Part shown: positions 56,587 through 64,000 of the stretch, one piece after another | How the letters are laid out: the number at the start of each line of letters is the position of its first letter | Position numbering within the stretch: position 1 is the stretch's first letter | The notes under the pieces: model-generated | The model's input: the letters and a program-made list of their open reading frames with translations, nothing else | Told to the model about the DNA's origin: nothing | Databases searched by the model: none | Assembly: GCF_046365375.1 (NCBI RefSeq) | Contig: NZ_JBKEIT010000010.1 | Span: 186,001 to 250,000, forward strand | DNA length: 64,000 nt | Source: Butyricimonas muris | GTDB taxonomy: Bacteria; Bacteroidota; Bacteroidia; Bacteroidales; Marinifilaceae | Direction of reading: 5' to 3' | Position numbers and translations under genes: made by a program

Positions 56587-56594
56587 CAAAGATA
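56587..56594 (-). promoter_or_regulatory. Possible -7 box for the RibD-like gene leader
   Basis: The minus strand reads TATCTTTG, a full TAnnTTTG match, just after the rteB stop. No TTTG at the usual -33 distance. It would give a leader of about 245 nt, which contains the terminator/antiterminator. Confidence 0.4.
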
Positions 56595-56616
56595 GCCAAA
56601 TTCAGTGAATTACGGG

Positions 56617-57939
56617 CTATGATTGCTTGAATTTATATTTAAGTCCATACTCTTCAAGTTTGCTGTATAGTGTTGTCCTGCCTATGCCGAGCAGTTCTGC
56701 GGCGACACTCCGGTTGCCGTTTGCCTGTTTCAACGCACGCAATATCCGCTCCTTATCCTCCGCGTCATTGCGCAAGGCGAAGCTGACAGTAGAGGTCGGT
56801 TTCGTCACGGCAAGTTCCAGATGCTCTTTCATGACAACACCTTCCTGCGCCTGCAATACAGCACCCATAACTTTCTGCCGAAGTTCCCGCACGTTGCCCG
56901 GCCATGCGTGTGTCAGCAACGCTTTACGTGCTTCGGAACTGAACCCGCTCACGCTACACTCCAGCTCTCTGTTTGCCATATCACGGAAGAACTCTGCCAG
57001 CGGCATAATGTCTTCTTGACAGTCACGCAACGGAGGAACGGTTATCCCGAAGTCGTGCAGGCGGTACAGAAGATCCTGCCGAAAACGCTTTTCATTCACC
57101 GATACCTCCAAATCTTCATTGGTAGCAGCGATGATGCGGACATTGAAATTCCGGTCTGCCTTGTCTCCGACCGGGCGATACCGCCTCTCCTATATGGCAC
57201 GGAGCAACATCTGTTGGGTTTCCAACGCGAGGTTTCCTACCTCGTCCAGAAACAACGTGCCGCCTTCCGCCTCATGGAAATATCCTTTCTTGGCATTGTC
57301 CGCACCTGTAAATGCACCTTTGACGTGTCCGAAGAAAGCCGACGGTGCAAGCTCTTTGGAGAGTGAACCGCAGTCCACCGCCACAAATGGCTTGCCTGCA
57401 CGTTTGCTCTTGTCATGCAACAGGTGGGCAATATGCTCCTTGCCCGTGCCGTTCTCACCAAATATCATCACGCTCATATCGGTGGCGGCTACCAGCCTTA
57501 TGCGGTGCATGATTTTCTGAAAGGCGGAACCTTCACGGGCGAATATAGGCATACGGCGTTGTCCTGCCTGACGTTCTTTCAGTATGGAACGGATCAGGGG
57601 GACAAGTTTATCCTCCACAAGCTGTTTGGGAATATAGTCTATCGAGCCGAGTTTCATGCTTTCCACGGCGGTATTAACTTCGGCGTAGTCGGTCATAATG
57701 ATGAAGGGCTGCATCTTTCCCTCCTTTCGCATCCAGCACAAAAGGTCTATGCCACTGCCGTCAGGCAGACGCAGGTCGGCAACCACGATATCATTATCTG
57801 TTGCCTGTTGCAGATGTTTCTTCGCGGTTGAGAGGTGGTAAGCCTTCATATTGCGGTAGCCCTCCCGTGACAGCATATTGCAGACATATTCGCAATACAC
57901 GATGTTGTCTTCCACCACAATTATTTTTGTCTTATTCAT
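56617..57939 (-). pseudogene. rteB: rteB, NtrC-type response regulator, interrupted by an amber codon
   Basis: A 441-codon frame with one in-frame TAG at codon 250 (57192-57190). Before it: receiver domain (VADLRLPDGSG with the phospho-Asp) and the first half of the sigma54 AAA+ domain (GENGTGKEH Walker A, GAFTGA, GTLFLDEVG). After it: ERRYRPVG, RFRQDLLYRL with the arginine finger and a Fis-type helix-turn-helix. The residue is normally Gln (LLRAIQERRYRPVG), so CAG became TAG by one transition. The fragment lacks the DNA-binding domain. RteB normally activates rteC and exc. Confidence 0.85.
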
Positions 57940-60250
57940 CTTCGTATTTTCTCCTTTCCTCTTCTGCCAACCGTATTATTTCCACTCCCTTATCCAGCAC
58001 GGCAGTCACGGCATGGCTTAACGCTTCACCATCCGGGAGAGCATCGCCACGAAGCAATCCGTAAAGTACATTCAGCGGTTGGTCGGCACGGAGCACCTCC
58101 CACGAACTGCGCAGGTGGTGGATCAGGGAATCCAGCTTTTGCAGGTCTTTTTCTTTTGCTGCATCCCGTACCGCCTGCATTTCCTTTTCTGTTTCAGTTA
58201 TCAACTTTTCCAGCATGACGGCTTCATTGCCATAGGACAATAAGGCGGAAAAGTCCGGTTTCCCGTCCGGTGTCGCTTTTATGGCACACCTGTCGGAAAC
58301 CTCCATCAGTTCCGATATGGAGAACGGTTTGAACAGGCATCCGGCAAAGCCTTTTGCCAATAGTTCCCCTTTGTTACAACTGCCCGAAGCGGTTGCCACA
58401 ACCACCGGGATTGTTGGTGAATTGCCCACGTTGGACGAACGCAACAGTTCCAGCAATTCGAAACCGTTTATATCGGGCATATTCAAGTCTGTCAGCAACA
58501 GGCTGTATTCTTTCTGGCGTATCATTTCCATCAGTGCCGCAGCATCGGTGCAAGTGTCGCAGTGTATTCCTTCTTGGGAATACATCTCTTTCAGCATCAG
58601 AAGTAATACCTCATCATTGTCAATGGCGACAACATCATGGAATTTATTGTTATGATAAACAGGTGTATTGCTTGTATATCCAAGCTGTTCTTCAGCTTCC
58701 TGCATAGAAATTTCAACTGTGAAACGACTGCCTTTCCCTTTCTTGCTGTCTAAACGGATTGTTCCGCCAAGCATCGACACAATATTACGCATTATGGCAA
58801 GCCCAAGCCCGAAACCCTCCTTTGCGGCGGCATTTGATAGACGTTCAAACGCACCGAACGCTTGTTTCTGTTCCTCTTCTGTCATGCCTGTACCTGTATC
58901 TTCAACGACCAGTGTCAGAACTCCATTATCATATTCAGTAATCAAAGAAACACCGCCTTCTTCTGTGAACTTGACAGCGTTTGACAGCAGGTTATTCCCG
59001 ATTTGTATTATTCGCTCTTTGTCGGTCAATACAATGGCATCGTGTCCAGTCTTCACGGACAAGGACAGCCCTTTGTTCACGGCAACAGGCATGAACTCCG
59101 TTTCAAGTGTGTGCGTGATTGCTGAAATCCGGCAGGGTGACAGACGGGGCTGTTCCTTGCCGTTGTCCAGGCGGAAGAAGTCAAGCAAAGTGTTAAGCAT
59201 ATCCCGCATACGGTCGGAGGATTGCAGTATGTTTTGGATATACTGCCCGGACTTATCCTCACACTGTTCTTTCCGTATCAGTCCGGCATAGCCTGTTATT
59301 GCTGTCAGCGGTGTGCGCAGTTCATGGGTGATAGTATGTACCGCCTTCTTCCTTGACGTTATCAGTGCCTCGTTCCGTTGTACGGATTGTTCCAGTTGCC
59401 TTATCAAATCAGTTGTCTTGTGCTTGTATTGTTTAATGCTTTTTGCATCACGATGTATGATGATGTAGGAAATTAACAACAATAGAAGAACGAATCCCAT
59501 TAAACCGCCTACTTGCATAAATGACTTTTCACGCATGGCAACTATTTCGTTTTCCCGGCTTTGCAGTTCGGTTTGTACCTTTTCTTCTATTTGGCAAATC
59601 AATTCTTGCAGTTGTCTGTTAAGTTCTGCATTACGAGCTGCAAGGCTGTCGGCTTGTTCCGACAATTGGCGATCCTGCACTTTCTGTTCGCTGATTACGT
59701 TTCTATTGACCGAATGAAGGATAGTGGTTGATACTGCTGGAGTTACTTCCTTTTTTTTGCCGAATATGCCTAAGAAACCTTTTCGTTTTGGCTTTTTGGA
59801 CTGTTCCTGCACACTTTTCTGTACAATAACCGGAATTTGATTGGCTATCTTCTTGTTAATAGATTGTTGTTCATCCATTAACCGGACTATCTGGAACATC
59901 TGTCGTTCCTTATCCTCTAAAAGACTGCGCACACTATCGATGCGCTCTGCTGGATAGGTGGCCTTGAAACGGCAGAGCATACTGTCCATTGCCATACGCC
60001 GTGCATGGTAATGCTCGATATCTTTATCGTTCCATTCCAGTATTGTTTCACCCAATAGAGAAAATTTTATCATTTGAATATTGATATTGTTTATTTCTTT
60101 TCGGAGCTCGTCTATTTTTTTATTGCCAAGTTCTAATGCTTCTATCTCCTGCCATTCATAGAGGCTATTATATGCCATACATCCGATAAGAATGGAGATA
60201 AGTATATATCCCAACCGTATTGCCTTATAGAAATTTCCTGACCGCTCCAT
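57932..60250 (-). CDS. rteA: RteA, hybrid sensor histidine kinase
   Basis: 772 residues. Two membrane helices flank a periplasmic sensor (about 35-250, with coiled-coil parts), then HisKA with THELRTPLTAITGYAGL, HATPase motifs (NNLLSNAVKFTEEGG, VEDTGTGMTEEE), a receiver (LLLTDLNMPDINGFELL) and a C-terminal Hpt-like part. Partner of RteB. Starts on the tetQ stop and overlaps rteB by 8 nt, so the three are one operon. Confidence 0.93.
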   Translation of the reverse strand: MERSGNFYKAIRLGYILISILIGCMAYNSLYEWQEIEALELGNKKIDELRKEINNINIQMIKFSLLGETILEWNDKDIEHYHARRMAMDSMLCRFKATYPAERIDSVRSLLEDKERQMFQIVRLMDEQQSINKKIANQIPVIVQKSVQEQSKKPKRKGFLGIFGKKKEVTPAVSTTILHSVNRNVISEQKVQDRQLSEQADSLAARNAELNRQLQELICQIEEKVQTELQSRENEIVAMREKSFMQVGGLMGFVLLLLLISYIIIHRDAKSIKQYKHKTTDLIRQLEQSVQRNEALITSRKKAVHTITHELRTPLTAITGYAGLIRKEQCEDKSGQYIQNILQSSDRMRDMLNTLLDFFRLDNGKEQPRLSPCRISAITHTLETEFMPVAVNKGLSLSVKTGHDAIVLTDKERIIQIGNNLLSNAVKFTEEGGVSLITEYDNGVLTLVVEDTGTGMTEEEQKQAFGAFERLSNAAAKEGFGLGLAIMRNIVSMLGGTIRLDSKKGKGSRFTVEISMQEAEEQLGYTSNTPVYHNNKFHDVVAIDNDEVLLLMLKEMYSQEGIHCDTCTDAAALMEMIRQKEYSLLLTDLNMPDINGFELLELLRSSNVGNSPTIPVVVATASGSCNKGELLAKGFAGCLFKPFSISELMEVSDRCAIKATPDGKPDFSALLSYGNEAVMLEKLITETEKEMQAVRDAAKEKDLQKLDSLIHHLRSSWEVLRADQPLNVLYGLLRGDALPDGEALSHAVTAVLDKGVEIIRLAEEERRKYEDE

Positions 60251-62175
60251 TATTTTAATGACATTGATTTTTGGAACATGAATAAAAGTTTATCTTTTTC
60301 GTTCATGCGGATATTATCAGAATAACCGTCTTTTGTTATTTGATACCCACATGGCTTAACCATAAAAATGCCTAAGCCCTTAGTGTACGAACTTACTTCT
60401 GAGGCATAGTCTTTACTTGTATTTAATGGAACTTTCCCTTTAATATGACACCACTCATTATTACAACTGATGTCTTCAATCTCAGACATCAGTTTTTGCA
60501 AATCTGTAATAGCTTTGGAACTCGCTACTTGGGGTATCTGCAACTCAAAACAGAGCATCGGTTCGAGAATGTCCACACCTGACTGTTGCAAAGCCAGCCT
60601 GAAGACATAAGGGGTCAGCTGTCTGAAATCAGCAGGTGTACTTACCGGGCTATAATACTCGGCTTGAGTAAAAGTTACTTTCAGATCTGTCACTTCCCAT
60701 CCATGTAAACCAGATTGGCAAGACATACGAATCCCTTCAAAAACGGCATTTTGAAAAGAATGGTTCAGATAACCATAGGAGATGTCACTTTCGATTTGCA
60801 ACCCTGCCCCTAACGGTAAGGGTTCAAGAGTCAGCCCTATTGTGGCCCAGTAAGGGTTGGGTGGTACTTCGATCTGAATAATCTTATTGACCTTTTTTAT
60901 AGGTCGTTCTTTGTAGATAGTCTTGATCTCATCAAAATGGACCTTTACGGAAAATCGTTCTTCCAGCAATGTCTGTATGATTTCCTTTTGGGTCAAACCA
61001 TATAACGAGATTTCCAATTCATCACTATATGAGTTTATGGAAAAGGACAAAGACGGGTCTTCAATCCACAATGTATTCAGAGCGGATATCACCTTGCTTC
61101 TCTCTTCGGGCTTATTTGGCCGGACGGAGGATTTGAGAGCGGGATGCTGATGAGATAATCCTTGAATCAAACAAGGTTTAGCACCTAAATAATCTCCGAT
61201 TCGAAAATCTTCTATATCTTCTACAATCGCGATATCATTGGCACCCACTTCATCAACATTTATCTCTCTGCCCTGATAAATAGTCTTTAGATTTTTAATC
61301 TTGATGAATTTTTCCGAATCGTTGATTCTTACAACGTCTCGAAGTCTCAGACTTCCGTCAATTATTTTAAGAAAACTTCTTTTATGCCCTTTGGGGTCAT
61401 GCTCTATCTTATAGAGATAAGCTGAAAGTCTGTTTGAGACTGATGCCGGAGGAAGTATAAAAGAAGAAATGGCGTCCAACAACTCATTGATACCGATATT
61501 GAACATTGCTGATCCATGTAGCACCGGATAGACTTTGGCTTTTGCCACAAGAGCGATTATCGTATTCCAATAATCAGCCGGTGAAATTTCGCTATCCGCC
61601 AAATATCGTTCTAATATATCGTCGTCATGGTTGCATACAAATTCTTTGTATTCTTCCTTTATATATGTTTGGGAGCAAACCGGATAAACCGATCCATCGA
61701 CAACAGTTTGCATAAACAGGACATCTTGCGACAGATTTGTTTTTATATCCATATACAAACGCTCCAAATTCACACCGGCACGGTCAATCTTATTGATAAA
61801 TATAATTGTCGGGATTTGCAGCTTTTGTAAAGTACTGAACAGCAACTTTGTCTGCGCTTGTATGCCTTCCTTTGCGGATAAGATGAGGACTGCTCCATCA
61901 AGCATTTTGAATGTCCGCTCCACTTCCGCAATAAAATCCATGTGTCCCGGAGTGTCAATGATATTGCATTTCACTCCATTCCAGATAATAGATGTCGTAG
62001 AAGCCCGGACAGTAATTCCTCTACGTTTCTCTATATCCATAGAGTCCGTTATGGTGTCACCATTATCCACACGGCCGCACTTTTCCGTTGCTCCACTGGC
62101 AAACAGCAGATTCTCGGTTACGGAAGTTTTTCCTGCATCAATGTGAGCAAGAATTCCTAAATTTATAATATTCAT
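60250..62175 (-). CDS. tetQ: Tet(Q) ribosomal protection protein
   Basis: 641 residues from [17 protein letters not shown] at 62175, the usual published start. A GTG at 62223 preceded by AGGAGG would add 16 residues. EF-G-like GTPase: G1 AHIDAGKT, G3 DTPGHMDF, G4 INKID. It binds the ribosome and releases tetracycline, giving resistance. Nearly the whole length reads as Tet(Q) from memory, with scattered differences. First gene of the operon tetQ-rteA-rteB. Confidence 0.97.
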
Positions 62176-62195
62176 TTGGATTAAGCAATAATATA

Positions 62196-62246
62196 CTACA
62201 GTAGATGCATTGTCGAAACGCACCTTTTAATACCTCCTCGTAGCAT
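62196..62246 (-). promoter_or_regulatory. tetQ leader with a possible 16-codon leader peptide
   Basis: The transcribed leader (about 80 nt to the GTG) holds ATG at 62246 and an open frame to a TAG at 62198-62196 ([16 protein letters not shown]), passing across the AGGAGG (62238-62233) and the GTG. In CTnDOT tetQ-rteA-rteB is known to be controlled by translational attenuation with a short leader peptide; whether this is the same frame is not certain. Confidence 0.45.
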
Positions 62247-62309
62247 ATGAGAACTACAGGATTACTAACTCGTATTAATATGTATATTATTACTGCCGCA
62301 TAACGATTA

Positions 62310-62340
62310 CAAAATTACACAAAAAAATATATCTAACAAA
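62310..62340 (-). promoter_or_regulatory. Promoter of the tetQ-rteA-rteB operon
   Basis: On the minus strand, TTTG (62340-62337), a 19-nt spacer, and TAATTTTG (62317-62310): a full match to the Bacteroidota -33/-7 pattern. The tetQ leader follows. It is the best promoter in the window. Confidence 0.85.
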
Positions 62341-62832
62341 AGTGGGAGGATTTTTTAACTTTTTACCATAGACATTTTATTAGGGAAGCGTAGGTTCAAC
62401 TGGCAAGTACAAATAAGTAGAAATGTTTGAACAACACCGTTTTAGGAAGTTGAAAAATCAAGTTTCTCTCTCGGTATAGCGTTTATTTTGGCCAATATCT
62501 TCTTTAGTTTAGCATTTGTGTATTTCCCATTCGTGTTCTATTTAGCTCCTTATTATGAGTATGTAGCAAGTTACTTATCAAATTCAGCCTCTTTGAGGGT
62601 CAAATATGGTTTTGCAAATGGTGACTGACAAGACATAAACAAGGTCAGCAGGAATTTTTTACATAAATGGACATGAATGTATATAACCTAAAATAAGAAT
62701 AAATTTTAATAAGGGCTGCCCAAAAAGAAAAAAATGCAGTTGCCATCCTATAGATACTTGCAGAAAGGATAAAATTTACTTTTAGACCTTTTGGGATAGC
62801 CCTTATTAATACTTCAGATAAAATTCCTTAGG
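62341..62832. other. Gap upstream of the tetQ promoter
   Basis: About 490 bases, AT-rich, no convincing gene. It contains the inverted-repeat element at 62707-62810 close to the helicase stop. Confidence 0.5.
62707..62810. repeat. MITE-like inverted-repeat element with TTAA at both ends
   Basis: The left end TAAGGGCTGCCCAAAAAG (62711-62728) and the inverted right end CCTTTTGGGATAGCCCTTA (to 62806) match with three differences. TTAA (62707-62710 and 62807-62810) flanks both ends as a 4-bp duplication. The inside, under 70 nt, has no frame. Ends resemble those of some Bacteroides insertion sequences. Confidence 0.65.
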
Positions 62833-64000
62833 TTATATTTTCAATCCTTTGGACCGGGTTTCCTCCTTGGCATACAGTCCCGGACGCCCGATTATGACAT
62901 GGTTGGCAACGATACTATCCGCCGGACTGCGTATCTGCGGCGGTGCATTTTCGGGATATTGCGCCTGCCTGTTCCTCACATCTTCCGCTTCCGGCTTGAG
63001 CTGTTGCCCTTCATTCTCCTTTTCTGCGACTTCGGGCGTGGGTGGCGCAAGCTCCAGCTGAATTTTTCGGTCAAGGGCGGCAAGTTCGGACTTCAACTGC
63101 TTCAGCTCGTCCTCCTTCTTCCACACCTTACCCGCTATCTCCTGTAACTGCGGTATCTCCATCTCCAGCACCTCGTTCTTCGCCTTGTACTGGTCGATGA
63201 TGGAGGGTATCCTCTCCATCGCGTTGAGGAAGTTGCGGGCGGCGGCCAACGGGTCAGCCATCGCCAGATGCCCGTTGTTGTAGGTGTACTTGTAGTTCCC
63301 CTCGACCACGAAGCGGTTGTCGGTGAACTCCAATCCCTCTTTGAGTATCCTTTCGCTCACCACCTTTATCGGAAAACCGTAAAGTTCACCGACCTGCGTG
63401 TACAACCCTCCGGTCGTGGCATTCTTGGCTATCTCCTGCAAACGCTTTCCGATGACCTTCTCATCGGCGGAATCCACTCCGTCCACCTTTATTATATTAA
63501 GGCGGTTGCCCTCCTTGTCGGTCTGCACCACCGACAGGAAGCGGTTCCAGTCCTCCGTCATGGCATCTATGAAAGCCGTGTTGTTGCGCAACTCGCCGGT
63601 CTTTGACTCCAGCTTGAACTCCGAATCACGCTTGCCCTTGTTGAACGACTTGCGTTCCCCTTCGAGCGATGCGATCCGCTTTTCCAGTTTCGCCTTGTCC
63701 AACAGGTCGGTATTGCCGGAGAGCAACGCCATGTATTCCGAGAAATTCATGCCCGATTTTTCGTCCATTGCCCCCTCGTCGATGGTACGCGCACCCATCG
63801 CACCGCTTTTGAGCTGGCTTATGAAAGTCTGCTTGCAGTGCAGGAGGTTGAACTTGTAGCTGTCCAGTGACTTCTCCACCGCGTAGATGATTACATCCAC
63901 GTTGTTCCCGGCGAAATGTTTGGCAATCTCATTACCTGCCCTAACTCCGCGTCCGTCACGCTGTTGCAAGTCGGACGGTCGCCACGGCGTATCGAGATGA
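62833..64000 (-). CDS. C-terminal part of a very large transposon helicase/methylase, 5' end outside window
   Basis: 389 codons of open frame reach the right edge. The first visible residues, HLDTPWRPSDLQQRDGRGVR, contain motif VI of superfamily 2 helicases. Then come a coiled-coil part (about 100-145 and 275-320) and a Pro/Glu-rich end. In CTnDOT-like elements this is the end of a protein of about 1900 residues with SNF2 helicase and N-6 methylase domains. Whether the methylase part is present is outside view. Confidence 0.8.
   Translation of the reverse strand, partial: HLDTPWRPSDLQQRDGRGVRAGNEIAKHFAGNNVDVIIYAVEKSLDSYKFNLLHCKQTFISQLKSGAMGARTIDEGAMDEKSGMNFSEYMALLSGNTDLLDKAKLEKRIASLEGERKSFNKGKRDSEFKLESKTGELRNNTAFIDAMTEDWNRFLSVVQTDKEGNRLNIIKVDGVDSADEKVIGKRLQEIAKNATTGGLYTQVGELYGFPIKVVSERILKEGLEFTDNRFVVEGNYKYTYNNGHLAMADPLAAARNFLNAMERIPSIIDQYKAKNEVLEMEIPQLQEIAGKVWKKEDELKQLKSELAALDRKIQLELAPPTPEVAEKENEGQQLKPEAEDVRNRQAQYPENAPPQIRSPADSIVANHVIIGRPGLYAKEETRSKGLKI

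Larger units (their letters stand above)
27531..64000. mobile_element. CTnDOT-family conjugative transposon, right end outside window
   Basis: The region carries, in CTnDOT-like order, an accessory operon, traA to traQ, mobABC, rteC, rteB, rteA, tetQ and a giant helicase gene. Base composition of the tra/mob part is clearly richer in G and C than the flanking chromosome. Integrase and exc genes are not in the window and should lie to the right. The left boundary is inferred from the truncated M1-like gene and the att-like core. Confidence 0.9.

Noticed and set aside
62176..62223. TetQ start at the GTG (657 residues)
   Set aside because: Kept as alternative only; the ATG form of 641 residues is the usual one, though the AGGAGG before the GTG is noted.

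Overview
The window is from a Bacteroidota genome, most likely order Bacteroidales. The evidence is lipoprotein signals, A-rich rather than Shine-Dalgarno translation starts, several promoters of the Bacteroidota type (TTTG, about 19 nt, TAnnTTTG), a PCMD lipoprotein, and a CTnDOT-family conjugative element with tetQ-rteA-rteB. Genus is not decidable from the sequence.

Positions 1-27.5 kb are chromosome. A partial PCMD lipoprotein, an ORF6N protein, a YfhO-type membrane protein and an AAA/DUF4143 ATPase come first. A surface-polysaccharide locus follows from 5.8 to 19.4 kb. Its plus-strand arm holds a glycosyltransferase, a flippase fused to an acetyltransferase-like domain, and a NodB-fold protein. 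Its longer minus-strand arm reads 19.4 to 9.9 kb: WbpD-, WbpE- and WbpI-like sugar-nucleotide enzymes, three glycosyltransferases, a glucuronyl C5-epimerase-like protein and an asparagine synthetase. The set suggests a polymer rich in amino-uronic acids, part of it possibly C5-epimerised after polymerisation. Then come PpiD-like foldase, topA, a small secreted Ig-domain protein and a 5'-truncated M1-peptidase-like gene.

From about 27.5 kb to the right edge lies a CTnDOT-family conjugative transposon that runs out of the window. Left to right it has a terminator-like end, a plus-strand accessory operon (PcfK, PcfJ, DUF3873 and small proteins), a tra operon on the minus strand (traA at 45.8 kb to a lysozyme at 32.2 kb), an oriT-like region, mobA-mobB-mobC, a cargo operon (AAA/DUF4143 ATPase plus a KAP P-loop NTPase), rteC, a RibD/DHFR-like gene with a structured leader, rteB (interrupted by an amber codon), rteA, tetQ with its promoter and leader, a small inverted-repeat element, and the 3' end of a very large helicase gene.

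The best leads are the KAP/AAA cargo pair as a possible defence module, a terminator/antiterminator leader before the RibD-like gene, the single-base nonsense codon in rteB, the C5-epimerase inside an amino-uronic-acid locus, the flippase fusion, and an 11-bp iteron hairpin at 14.2 kb.
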